A stretch of DNA of 38,415 nucleotides, taken from positions 1 to 38,415 of the forward strand of contig JAFYHC010000104.1 in NCBI GenBank assembly GCA_017539385.1. Reading direction: 5' to 3'. A program made the translations under genes and the position numbers. The first letter of the stretch is position 1, and each line of letters opens with the position of its first letter. Positions 14,942 to 23,225 of the stretch are shown here, piece after piece. The DNA comes from Solobacterium sp. Its GTDB lineage: Bacteria; Bacillota_I; Bacilli_A; Erysipelotrichales; Erysipelotrichaceae. Under the pieces are notes generated by a model. It saw nothing but the letters and a program-made list of their open reading frames with translations. It made no database searches and was not told where the DNA came from.

Positions 14942-15988
14942 ATGATTAAGAAGATAACATTTGCCGATATTGCGAAAAAAACCGGTTATTCGAAGGCGAC
15001 GATTTCCCGGTACTTTAATCATGCCTCTGCCTTATCGGCAGAAACACAGGCAGTGATCGAACAGGCAATACAGGAGCTTGGCTATCGTGAGAATAAACTG
15101 GCACGTGTGCTGGCAAATGGAAGAACGGAGATCATTGGTGTCGTTGTTCCTTCTCTGTATATGCATTACTATGCAGACCTGCTGGAGAAGATCCTGCTGG
15201 CGGGTGAGGAACATGGCTATAAGTTTATCGTCTTCAGCAGCCAGGAAGATCGTGAGACAGAACATACGTATCTCTCGGAATTGATGGCATACAAAGTCGA
15301 AGGACTGATCATGGTCAGCCATGTGACACCGTCCGTGGAACTGGCAAAGCTTGGCATACCGGTCGTAACGATCGAGCGGGAAGACAAATATGTTAACAGT
15401 GTCAATGCGAATAACTACCAGGGCGGTCTGGCTGCGTCACAGCATCTGGCAGAGACCGGCTGTGAGGTGCTGATCCATATCAATGGCGATCTATCGACAG
15501 CTTCTCCGGCATTTGGACGGATACGGGGATTCCGGGAAACGGTGCAGAAGACCGGTCTTGCGTCCCGCGAATACCTGCAGCGTCTTGGCAATACCTATGA
15601 AGAAATACGGGATGGCATGAGCGCGATCCTGAAGGACATGGAAGAACGCTTCCCGCATAAGTGCAAGGGTATCTTTGTTTCCAACGATACCGCTGCAGGG
15701 ATCCTGCTGAATCTGATCGTGCAGAAATACGGGTGTTTCCCGGATGAATTCAAACTGGTGGGATTCGATGATTCACCGATCTCACGGGAAGCCATTGTAC
15801 CGTTTACCACGATTCGCCAGGATACCCGGCTGATCGCAGAAGATGCCATGGAAATGCTGATACGCAGGATCGAAGAGAGAAAAGAACATGTACCGGAGAT
15901 CTCAAAGACACTGGTGCATCATGTGATCGATACAGAGCTGATCATTCGCGATACAACAAAGAAATGCATGAAAGGAACAAGGCAATGA
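14942..15988 (+). CDS. scrR: LacI-family regulator of the sucrose operon
   Basis: A 348-residue LacI/GalR regulator. The HTH and hinge occupy residues about 3-60 (ITFADIAKKTGYSKATISRYF, then YRENKLARVLANGRTEIIGVVVPS), and the sugar-binding domain follows to about 335 (VGFDDSPISREAIVPFTTIRQD is typical). It is the first gene of scrR-scrB-scrA; its stop overlaps the next start as ATGA. The ATG lies only 13 bases after the TATACT -10 box and has no clear Shine-Dalgarno sequence, so the mRNA may be nearly leaderless. It probably represses the operon, with sucrose 6-phosphate or fructose as inducer; the ligand is inferred from the operon. Confidence 0.88.
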   Translation: MIKKITFADIAKKTGYSKATISRYFNHASALSAETQAVIEQAIQELGYRENKLARVLANGRTEIIGVVVPSLYMHYYADLLEKILLAGEEHGYKFIVFSSQEDRETEHTYLSELMAYKVEGLIMVSHVTPSVELAKLGIPVVTIEREDKYVNSVNANNYQGGLAASQHLAETGCEVLIHINGDLSTASPAFGRIRGFRETVQKTGLASREYLQRLGNTYEEIRDGMSAILKDMEERFPHKCKGIFVSNDTAAGILLNLIVQKYGCFPDEFKLVGFDDSPISREAIVPFTTIRQDTRLIAEDAMEMLIRRIEERKEHVPEISKTLVHHVIDTELIIRDTTKKCMKGTRQ

Positions 15989-17463
15989 GAGAGTGGACAC
16001 GTGAAGAACGCTATGTGGCACTGGACAGAAAAGATACGGAAAAACTGCGTGCACTGCATGACAGGATCAGCCAGTCGATCTGGCGGTGTTCGTACCATGT
16101 ACAGACCGTGACCGGATTACTGGGGGATACCAATGGTTTTTCATACTTTGACGGACGCTGGCATCTGTTCTATCAATGGTTCCCGTATGGTGCTGTACAT
16201 GGACTGAAGCACTGGTATCATACGTCTTCTGAGGATCTTCTGACATGGAAGAATGAAGGACTGGGGATCGGACCGGGTGAATACTATGACGATAAAGGCG
16301 TATTCAGCGGCAGCGGTTTCCCGGAAGGGGATGTGCTGTATCTGCCGTATACCGGCAACCACCGCGATGAGAACTGGGTGCGCTATCCGTATCAATTGCT
16401 GGCATGGATGGACAAAGACGGTGTGATTCACAAACAGGAAGAACCGTTATGCGGACCAATTGCCGGCTATACAGAGCACCAGCGGGATCCCAAGATGTTC
16501 TTCCATGAGGGATATTACTACTTCCTGATCGGTGTGCAGAACGAAGAGAAAAAGGGCAGATTCCTGCTCATGCGTTCAAAAGAGATCCGCTCCGGCTGGC
16601 AGGTATATGGGGAATTGAACGTACGCGGATATGACGACTTCGGATTCATGGTGGAATGCCCGGATCTTGAAAAAGTCGGTGATCAGTGGCTGCTGCTGTT
16701 CTCTCCGCAGGGACTTGAACCAAAGGGTGATGAATTCCGCAATGTATATAACAATACATATTTCATCGGTCAGATGGACTTTGAACATTGTGAATTCATT
16801 CCGAATGGACCGTTTAAAGAACTGGACAGGGGACTGGATTTCTATGCGGCGCAGTGTGCCGGACAGAACATCTGGCCGAACCGTGCCGTTCTGGAAGCGT
16901 GGTTTGGCGTCAGTGATTATACCTATGAGCCGACGGCCGAAGAAGACTACTCCGGCTTACAGACCATGGCACGCATCCTGACGATTGAAAACGGTGCATT
17001 GAAACAGCGTCCGGCAGATGACTGGAAGAAGCTGGAAGAGACACTGTGCGGGGAATACTGCAATGATGCAGAGACGGAAATGCCCCGGTCAGCGGTCATC
17101 GAAGTGGAAAGCAATAATAGCGCTGTATCGCTGGACCTCTATGGTGCAGATGATCATCCCGGCTTCACGGTGGAATATGATCCGCAGAGCAGATATCTCA
17201 CCATTGAACGCGGTCATATGGAAAACCAGATCAATACAAAATACGGCACCGACCGCAGAGTGCATCTTGAAAACGGACTGTCCCAGATGGTCATCTTTGC
17301 GGATGCCAGCAGTGTGGAAATCTTTGTCAATGACGGTGAATATGTACTGTCATCGCGGATCTTCCCGACTCTGCAGGAACATCTCTTCCGTCTGAAGCAG
17401 TCAGATGGGAAGACAGCATTGTACAAGGCTGCCCGCACGGTACAGGATGACTTCGTCCTGTAA
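15985..17463 (+). CDS. scrB: GH32 sucrose-6-phosphate hydrolase
   Basis: A 492-residue glycoside hydrolase family 32 enzyme that should split sucrose 6-phosphate into glucose 6-phosphate and fructose. The five-blade propeller motifs are present: nucleophile Asp48 in GLLGDTNGF, RDP at 167-169, and the acid/base Glu224 in VECPD. A beta-sandwich follows (about 350-490). The first motif is unusual: the common NDPNG is GDTNG here, keeping the Asp and NG but losing N and P. The ATG at 15985 overlaps the regulator stop (ATGA) and has AAGGA eight bases upstream, so translation is probably coupled. The PTS permease follows after 57 bases. Confidence 0.9.
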   Translation: MREWTREERYVALDRKDTEKLRALHDRISQSIWRCSYHVQTVTGLLGDTNGFSYFDGRWHLFYQWFPYGAVHGLKHWYHTSSEDLLTWKNEGLGIGPGEYYDDKGVFSGSGFPEGDVLYLPYTGNHRDENWVRYPYQLLAWMDKDGVIHKQEEPLCGPIAGYTEHQRDPKMFFHEGYYYFLIGVQNEEKKGRFLLMRSKEIRSGWQVYGELNVRGYDDFGFMVECPDLEKVGDQWLLLFSPQGLEPKGDEFRNVYNNTYFIGQMDFEHCEFIPNGPFKELDRGLDFYAAQCAGQNIWPNRAVLEAWFGVSDYTYEPTAEEDYSGLQTMARILTIENGALKQRPADDWKKLEETLCGEYCNDAETEMPRSAVIEVESNNSAVSLDLYGADDHPGFTVEYDPQSRYLTIERGHMENQINTKYGTDRRVHLENGLSQMVIFADASSVEIFVNDGEYVLSSRIFPTLQEHLFRLKQSDGKTALYKAARTVQDDFVL

Positions 17464-17486
17464 CCTGCTCAGCATATTAAGGGGAA

Positions 17487-17504
17487 ATACGCTGTCAGGC
17501 GTAT
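17487..17504 (+). repeat. Small hairpin between scrB and scrA
   Basis: ATACGC-TGTCAG-GCGTAT is a perfect six-pair stem that ends five bases before the AAAGGAG ribosome binding site of the PTS gene. It has no T-run. It may protect or define a processed end that lets the permease be made at a different level from the hydrolase. Confidence 0.35.
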
Positions 17505-17520
17505 CAGAAAGGAGAGAAAC

Positions 17521-19371
17521 ATGGCATTAGATTATCGCAAGTGCGCAGAAGAAATCTTCAGTCATCTTGGCGGAAAAGAGAACATCGCTTCTGCAGCACA
17601 CTGTGCAACACGTCTTCGTCTTGCAATTGTTGATAACAGCAAAGTTGACGTGAAAGCACTGGAAAACACAGAGGGAGTACAGGGAGTCTTCTCCAACGCA
17701 GGTCAGCTTCAGATCATTATCGGCACCGGCACAGTAAACAAGGTATACGATGAATTCATCGATATCAGCGGTGTCGCAGCCGGCTCCAAAGATGATGTCA
17801 AAGCTGCAGCTGCAGCGAACATGCCATGGTGGAAGCGCCTGGTAAAGACATTAGGTGATGTATTCGTGCCGATCCTGCCGGCAATCGTCGCAGCAGGTCT
17901 GATGATGGGTCTTGTTGAGGCACTTGGTAAAGCCATTCCGACATTCATGGCCAGTGACTGGTACGGCTTCCTGGATATGGCAGCCAATACTGCATTCGCA
18001 TTCTTACCGGTACTGGTAGCGATCTCTGCTACAAAAGTATTCGGCGGAAATGAATTCCTTGGTGCTGTTATCGGTCTGATGATGGTGCATCCGGCTCTGA
18101 CAAACGGCTGGGCTGCAGCAGACGGATACAAAGTCTGGTATCTGTTCGGTCAGGGAATCAAGATCGGCGGTTATGTATTAGGTCAGATCAACCAATTGGG
18201 CTATCAGGGACATGTTATCCCGGTCGTCATCGCCATATGGATCATGTGCAAGGTGGAGAAATACCTCCACGAACATGTTCCGGAGATGATCGACCTGTTC
18301 GTTACACCGTTGACGACTGTTCTTGTGACAGCGTTACTGACATTCATGATCATCGGACCGGTTTTCTCCGGTCTGGAAACGATCGTGCTCAATGCCGCAA
18401 CGAAGCTGGTTGCCAACCCGATCGGTGCATGTGCAATGGGTGCTCTGTATCCGGTAACTGTTGTTATGGGTCTGCACCACATGTATAACACGATCGAACT
18501 TGGCATGATATCAAGCGTCGGTCTGAACACCTGGATGCCGATTGCTTCTGCCGCAAACTTTGCGCAGTTTGGTGCCTGCCTTGCGGTCGGTCTGAAAGCA
18601 AGAAACCAGAGAACAAAGACAATTGCGATCCCGTCCGCTCTGTCTGCTTCCCTCGGTATTACAGAGCCGGCGATCTTCGGTGTAAACATGCGCTTCATGA
18701 AGCCGTTTGTCTTCGGTGCAATCGGCGGCGCTGTTGGTTCACTGTTCGGTGCAATCTTCGGCATTGGCGCACATGCGAACGGTGTTACAGGTATCCCAGG
18801 CTATCTGATCGTTAACAATTACTTCGGATATACTGTCGTCCTGCTCGTAGCAGGCGGTATTGCATTCGCATTAACAATGCTGCTGTGGAAAGAAGATGCA
18901 GAAGACGCAGCTGCTCCGCAGGCTGATACAACTGTTCCGTCCGCAAATGCATTCAGCACAGGCAAGGGTGATGTAGTTCAGCCGGTTGCTGGCAAGATTA
19001 TTCCGGCATCTGAGATCGCTGATCCGGTCTTCGCAGGAGAAGGCATGGGTCCTTCGATCGGTATCGTACCAAGCGGTGAGACGGTATATGCTCCGTTTGA
19101 CGGCGAAGTCATGATGGTATTCCCGACAAAGCATGCGGTCGGTCTTACCAGCAAAGACGGTATTGAAGTACTGATCCATGTCGGTATCGATACTGTCAAT
19201 ATGAATGGTGAAGGCTTTGAAGCATTCGTACAAGGCGGCGAGAAAGTATCCAAGGGAGACAAACTGCTGACCTTCGATCGTGCTGCCATCAAGAAAGCCG
19301 GTTATTCCGACACAGTTATCGTTGTCCTGACAAATGGCAACAATCTGCCGGATGTAAAGAAAGCAGCCTGA
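17521..19371 (+). CDS. scrA: Sucrose-specific PTS permease EIIBCA
   Basis: A 616-residue three-domain PTS permease that imports and phosphorylates sucrose. EIIB is N-terminal (residues about 1-85) with phospho-Cys28 in AAHCATRLRL. EIIC spans about 105-465 with some ten hydrophobic segments and the conserved GITEPAIFGVN loop. EIIA of the glucose type is C-terminal (about 485-616) with phospho-His553 in VLIHVGIDTV. GAAAGGAG precedes the ATG. The operon position after the LacI regulator and GH32 hydrolase argues for sucrose over trehalose or beta-glucosides. Since EIIA is fused, no separate EIIA is needed. Confidence 0.92.
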   Translation: MALDYRKCAEEIFSHLGGKENIASAAHCATRLRLAIVDNSKVDVKALENTEGVQGVFSNAGQLQIIIGTGTVNKVYDEFIDISGVAAGSKDDVKAAAAANMPWWKRLVKTLGDVFVPILPAIVAAGLMMGLVEALGKAIPTFMASDWYGFLDMAANTAFAFLPVLVAISATKVFGGNEFLGAVIGLMMVHPALTNGWAAADGYKVWYLFGQGIKIGGYVLGQINQLGYQGHVIPVVIAIWIMCKVEKYLHEHVPEMIDLFVTPLTTVLVTALLTFMIIGPVFSGLETIVLNAATKLVANPIGACAMGALYPVTVVMGLHHMYNTIELGMISSVGLNTWMPIASAANFAQFGACLAVGLKARNQRTKTIAIPSALSASLGITEPAIFGVNMRFMKPFVFGAIGGAVGSLFGAIFGIGAHANGVTGIPGYLIVNNYFGYTVVLLVAGGIAFALTMLLWKEDAEDAAAPQADTTVPSANAFSTGKGDVVQPVAGKIIPASEIADPVFAGEGMGPSIGIVPSGETVYAPFDGEVMMVFPTKHAVGLTSKDGIEVLIHVGIDTVNMNGEGFEAFVQGGEKVSKGDKLLTFDRAAIKKAGYSDTVIVVLTNGNNLPDVKKAA

Positions 19372-19390
19372 TTTCATTACTGACGATGAG

Positions 19391-19420
19391 CCCCGGATTG
19401 ATGAACTCCGGGGTTTTCTT
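19391..19420 (+). terminator. Terminator of the sucrose operon
   Basis: CCCCGGA (19391-19397) pairs with TCCGGGG (19407-19413), followed by a TTTTCTTTC tract. It lies 20 bases after the scrA stop. Confidence 0.88.
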
Positions 19421-19445
19421 TCTGCCTTTCTGCAGTGTTTTCCTG

Positions 19446-19451
19446 TATACT
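19446..19451 (+). promoter_or_regulatory. -10 box for the NUDIX-HAD-MATE-lipoprotein operon
   Basis: TATACT lies 24 bases before the NUDIX start codon and just after the preceding terminator. The -35 position is not convincing. Confidence 0.4.
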
Positions 19452-19475
19452 GTACAAGGCTGTTGGGAGGCATAT

Positions 19476-19922
19476 ATGGGCTATATTATGGATCTCAGAA
19501 AGATCGTAGGTCACCGCACACTGATCCAATTGGGTGCCAGTGTGATCCTGGAAGATGCACAGGGAAGAATATTGCTGCAGAAACGCGCAGATACCGGGGC
19601 ATGGGCGTATCATGGCGGCTCCGTAGAACCGGATGAAGCAGTGGAAGAAACAGCGTGCCGGGAGTGTATGGAAGAGACCGGACTGATCCCTGATGCACTG
19701 GAATTCTTTGGCATCTATTCCGGTAAGAATATGCATTATATCTATCCCAACGGGGATGAAGTATCCAATGTGGATGTGGTATTCCGCTGTACAAAATGGC
19801 ATGGCACATTGAAGCAGCAGGATGGCGAAGTTACAGCATTGTGCTGGTTTGACAAAGCACATATGCCGGAAAATCTGTTTGAGCCAAACAGAATGGCATT
19901 GGATGACTGGATGAAGCGATAA
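19476..19922 (+). CDS. NUDIX hydrolase
   Basis: A 148-residue NUDIX protein with an intact box at about residues 48-70: G-GSVEPD-E, seven residues, then RECMEETGL, matching Gx5Ex7REUxEExGU. Such enzymes hydrolyse nucleoside diphosphates linked to another group, as in nucleotide sanitising or NDP-sugar turnover. The ATG at 19476 has GGGAGG five bases upstream; the frame extends further upstream, but through the scrA terminator. It is followed by a HAD phosphatase after 10 bases. The substrate cannot be read from the sequence. Confidence 0.85.
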   Translation: MGYIMDLRKIVGHRTLIQLGASVILEDAQGRILLQKRADTGAWAYHGGSVEPDEAVEETACRECMEETGLIPDALEFFGIYSGKNMHYIYPNGDEVSNVDVVFRCTKWHGTLKQQDGEVTALCWFDKAHMPENLFEPNRMALDDWMKR

Positions 19923-19932
19923 CGAGGGAAGT

Positions 19933-20763
19933 ATGAAGAAATATAAAGTACTGGCAGCGGATATTGACCGTACACTGCGGGGAGATGACAGAGCATTTGG
20001 TCCGCTCAGCAGAGAAGCCATGCAGAGACTGCATGCGGACGGTGTAAAGATCGGACTGGCATCCGGCCGTCCCATCTGGCAGAATCTCAAAAAACATGCG
20101 GAAGAATGGGAGCTGGGATTCCCGTTTGACTTCCTGATCGGTTTAAACGGCGGTGAGATCTATGATGAACATACCGGAAAGACGATCAAGCAGAATCTGC
20201 TGGAACCGGATACGATCCGCTATATTATTGAACAGATGGAACCGACCGGCTGTAATCCCTTCGTTTACCGGGAAGGCTATATGCTGGCACGGTGGGATGA
20301 TGAACTATTGCGGGCAAGTGCAGCACGCAACAAGAATGAGTCCCGGGTGGTGAAGGATCTGAGTGAATTATGGTCGGAACCGATCGGGAAACTCATGTAC
20401 CGGACACATTCCGCCGAAGAAATGGACAGTATCGTTGTCCCGCTTGCAAGAACCATTGAGAATGAGACATTCTTTGCATTCAAGACACGGGTGGATCTGC
20501 TGGAATTCCAGGACCGCCGCAATCATAAGGGCAATGGTGTGAAGGCTTGGTGCGAAGCAAACGGCTATACGATGGACGATGTCATTGCATTCGGCGATGC
20601 AGAGAATGACCTCGAAATGATGCGGATGGCGGGATACAGCGTATGCCTCTGCAATGGCATGGAAGAGAACAAGCGCATCGCGGATGCAGTAACGGAATAC
20701 CCGGCCGGGGAGGATGGATTTGGCAGATGGATCCTGAAGCACTGGTATGGGGAAGAACGGTGA
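19933..20763 (+). CDS. HAD-superfamily Cof-type phosphatase
   Basis: A 276-residue HAD protein of the Cof/YidA type with motif I DIDRT (Asp10 nucleophile, Asp12), motif II LASGRP, a C2-type cap in the middle, conserved HKGNGVKAW lysine region and motif IV GDAENDLEMM. These enzymes dephosphorylate small sugar or nucleotide phosphates in the cytoplasm. GAGGG precedes the ATG. The start is 10 bases after the NUDIX stop, and the next gene begins four bases after its own stop, so these form an operon. A job in dephosphorylating the NUDIX product is possible but unproven. Confidence 0.85.
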   Translation: MKKYKVLAADIDRTLRGDDRAFGPLSREAMQRLHADGVKIGLASGRPIWQNLKKHAEEWELGFPFDFLIGLNGGEIYDEHTGKTIKQNLLEPDTIRYIIEQMEPTGCNPFVYREGYMLARWDDELLRASAARNKNESRVVKDLSELWSEPIGKLMYRTHSAEEMDSIVVPLARTIENETFFAFKTRVDLLEFQDRRNHKGNGVKAWCEANGYTMDDVIAFGDAENDLEMMRMAGYSVCLCNGMEENKRIADAVTEYPAGEDGFGRWILKHWYGEER

Positions 20764-20767
20764 GAGA

Positions 20768-22123
20768 ATGAGTGAAGGAAATTTCACCAGAGGTCCGATT
20801 CTCGGGCCTTTGTTAAAATTTGCTGTCCCGGTCATTGCGGCCATGTTTCTGCAGTCGCTGTATGGCGCAGTGGACCTGATGATCGTTGGCCAGTATGCGG
20901 AAAGCGCGGATGTATCTGCGGTATCCACCGGGACACAGATCATGCAGACAGTCACATCGGTGATCGCCGGTCTTGCCATGGGCATGACGATCCTCATCGG
21001 ACAGAAGATCGGAGAAGAAAAGCCGGACGAAGCAGGAAAAGCCGTTGGTACAGGCATCGTTTTCTTTGCGGCACTGGCAGTTGTATTATCCGTTGTCATG
21101 GTATGGAATACGAAGGGCATTGCGTCACTGATGCATGCACCGGCAGAAGCAATGGATGCGACCTGCGGCTATATCCGCATCTGTTCTATGGGACTGTTAT
21201 TCATCGTGGCATATAACCTGCTTGGTGCATTGTTCCGCGGCATTGGAAATTCCCGCATCCCGCTGATCTCTGTAGCCATAGCAGCGGTATGCAATGTGGC
21301 AGGTGATCTGCTGCTGGTGCGGGGCATGCACATGGGTGCTTCCGGAGCAGCCCTGGCAACGGTCATTTCCCAGGGAATCAGCGTAGTATTATCCTTCCTG
21401 GTTATACGAAGGATCCATATGTCCTTTACGCTGAGGATGAAAGATATCCGCTATGATGCATCTGTGACAGGAAGGATCCTGCACTTCGGCATACCGATCG
21501 CACTCATGGACTTCCTGGTAGGACTCAGTTTCCTGGTGATCCTTGCGATAGTCAATTCACTGGGTCTTGAAGCCAGTGCCGGTGTCGGCGTAGCAGAAAA
21601 AGTATGTGCATTCATTATGCTTATTCCATCCGCATTCGGCCAGTCCATGGCTTCCTTTGTAGCACAGAACTACGGAGCAGGAAAAATGGACCGTGCCTAT
21701 GCGGCACTTCGCTATGGCATCCTGACATCCTTTGCCGTAGGATGCGTCATGGGTTGGCTGTCCTTCTTCCATGGCGATATCCTTTGCAGCATCTTTACGA
21801 AGGATCCTGCCGTCATGATGCAGGGATGGCAATATCTCAAAGCCTATGCAATTGACTGCCTGTTAACCGCATTTATCTTCTGCTATATCGGCTATTTCAA
21901 TGGCTGCGGCTATACCCGCTTCGTCATGATCCAGGGCATCATCGGTGCCTTCTGCGTACGTATCCCGGTTTCCTGGCTTATGTCCAGAGTATTGCCGGTA
22001 TCCCTGTTCCGCATCGGTCTTGCCACACCGGCATCATCTCTGGTGCAGACCATTCTCTTTGTAATATATCTGCACGTTGTGATTCCACGCAGAAACAACG
22101 CTGCACATCAGGAGGATATATGA
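20768..22123 (+). CDS. MATE-family multidrug/metabolite exporter
   Basis: A 451-residue polytopic protein of the MATE family (Na+- or H+-coupled export). It has about twelve membrane segments, and the start GPLLKFAVPVIAAMFLQSLYGAVDLMIVG is typical of the NorM/DinF-like bacterial branch. Conserved features include GIGNSRIPL after segment five and VAQNYGAG in the second half. I use the ATG at 20768, just after the HAD stop with GGTGAG near it; the frame extends further but into the HAD gene. Its end overlaps the lipoprotein start by four bases. The exported compound is unknown. Confidence 0.88.
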   Translation: MSEGNFTRGPILGPLLKFAVPVIAAMFLQSLYGAVDLMIVGQYAESADVSAVSTGTQIMQTVTSVIAGLAMGMTILIGQKIGEEKPDEAGKAVGTGIVFFAALAVVLSVVMVWNTKGIASLMHAPAEAMDATCGYIRICSMGLLFIVAYNLLGALFRGIGNSRIPLISVAIAAVCNVAGDLLLVRGMHMGASGAALATVISQGISVVLSFLVIRRIHMSFTLRMKDIRYDASVTGRILHFGIPIALMDFLVGLSFLVILAIVNSLGLEASAGVGVAEKVCAFIMLIPSAFGQSMASFVAQNYGAGKMDRAYAALRYGILTSFAVGCVMGWLSFFHGDILCSIFTKDPAVMMQGWQYLKAYAIDCLLTAFIFCYIGYFNGCGYTRFVMIQGIIGAFCVRIPVSWLMSRVLPVSLFRIGLATPASSLVQTILFVIYLHVVIPRRNNAAHQEDI

Positions 22124-22716
22124 AGAAAACACAGCTTACACGATCACTGGCCTATGCAATGGTATTTGCTATGCCGCTTGCATCCTGCAGTGCAAATTCC
22201 GCATCATCCGCGCAGAATGAACCTGTTTCCGAAGCAGATGAAAAACCGGCCGAAGACACACCTGTTTCTGCCGATGCCATCGCTTTTGCAGAAGCAACCA
22301 TGCTGTCAGAAGCAGACATTCTGCATATGCTGGAAGATAGAGGCTTTAAAGATACCCTGGTCACGACTTCATTTGATACGGATGGAAACGGCACAGAGCC
22401 GATCGAAGTCACTTCTTCGGATGCACGCCACCCGGTATATGAAGCAAATTATGTATCACCTAATGGAATGGTCTGGGTCGTTTCCGTCACCCTTGACTCC
22501 ATTATGGCAAATCCCATTTCCTATAATATGAAGGCCGGTGATGCCGCAATGACTGTTCTCGTGGAACGTGATTCATTCATCCAATATGATGAAACAGCCA
22601 GACAATTCATTACCCAGACATTGTCAGAATCTTCCCTTATCATCCGAAAAGCAGACAGGATCGATGCAGATACGCTGTCTGCTGTAACACAGGAAGATCT
22701 TTCATCCGATCAATAG
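22120..22716 (+). CDS. Putative lipoprotein translationally coupled to MATE exporter
   Basis: A 198-residue protein with a lipoprotein signal peptide: KKTQLTR, a hydrophobic core, then the lipobox LASC with Cys23 as the lipidation site. A Ser/Glu/Pro-rich linker (about 24-50) leads to an acidic domain (about 55-190) with no motif I recognise; it contains a FDTDGNGTEPIEV stretch. Overlap with the MATE stop (ATGA) and an AGGAGG site inside the MATE gene suggest coupled translation. It may be anchored outside the membrane next to the exporter, or only share regulation. No function is assigned. Confidence 0.75.
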   Translation: MKKTQLTRSLAYAMVFAMPLASCSANSASSAQNEPVSEADEKPAEDTPVSADAIAFAEATMLSEADILHMLEDRGFKDTLVTTSFDTDGNGTEPIEVTSSDARHPVYEANYVSPNGMVWVVSVTLDSIMANPISYNMKAGDAAMTVLVERDSFIQYDETARQFITQTLSESSLIIRKADRIDADTLSAVTQEDLSSDQ

Positions 22717-22728
22717 TATGAATACTGC

Positions 22729-22762
22729 ATGAAAATGATTTCGGAAACGAAATCATTTTCAT
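22729..22762 (+). terminator. Long perfect hairpin ending the NUDIX-lipoprotein operon
   Basis: ATGAAAATGATTTC (22729-22742), loop GGAAAC, GAAATCATTTTCAT (22749-22762) is a 14-pair perfect stem 12 bases after the lipoprotein stop. The T-run after it is short, so termination is likely but the hairpin could also serve as an RNA end stabiliser. Confidence 0.7.
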
Positions 22763-22804
22763 TTGCGGCAGGGTATCGTATCAAGTATAATCATCAAGGT
22801 ACCT
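22763..22804 (+). promoter_or_regulatory. Promoter and candidate operator of the marR-ABC operon
   Basis: TTGCGG, 17 bases, TATAAT (22786-22791) is a plausible promoter. The palindrome AGGTACCT (22797-22804) covers the expected transcription start and is a candidate site for the MarR protein encoded just downstream. Confidence 0.45.
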
Positions 22805-22826
22805 AACAAAATAATGGAGGACAGAG

Positions 22827-23225
22827 ATGGAAGCGAAAGATTCTCTGACAAAACAGTTTTTCCGGACAGTCCGCATCCTGCATGCAGTAGGCGGTCCGGA
22901 GTATTCACAGCAGCGTGTTCTGCGTCTTCTGGCGGATGGCGAAATGAAGCAGAAAGACCTGCAGGAACAATTGAATATCAAAGCGGGAAGCCTGAGTGAA
23001 CTGCTCACAAAACTGAGCAGTAAGGGCTGTATCGTAAAAGAAAAAAGTGATGCGGACCGTCGGGTATGGGTGCTGAAGATCACCGATGAAGGACGAAAAA
23101 AAGCCGCGTTGTTTGAAGAAACGAAGGATGAACGGCTGTTTGCACCGCTCAGTGAAGAGGAACGGGTGCAGATGAAGCAGATGCTGGCACGGGTGCTTGC
23201 ATATCACACTGAGGAACATGTATGA
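22827..23225 (+). CDS. MarR-family transcriptional regulator
   Basis: A 132-residue winged-helix MarR protein. Residues about 25-95 hold the DNA-binding core (QQRVLRLLADGEMKQKDLQEQ, then SGSLSELL-like helix AGSLSELLTKLSSKGCIVKE and the wing DADRRVWVLKITDEG). TGGAGG precedes the ATG. It overlaps the first ABC gene by four bases (ATGTATGA), so the regulator and exporter are made together. MarR proteins commonly repress drug exporters and release on ligand binding; that role is likely here. Confidence 0.88.
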   Translation: MEAKDSLTKQFFRTVRILHAVGGPEYSQQRVLRLLADGEMKQKDLQEQLNIKAGSLSELLTKLSSKGCIVKEKSDADRRVWVLKITDEGRKKAALFEETKDERLFAPLSEEERVQMKQMLARVLAYHTEEHV

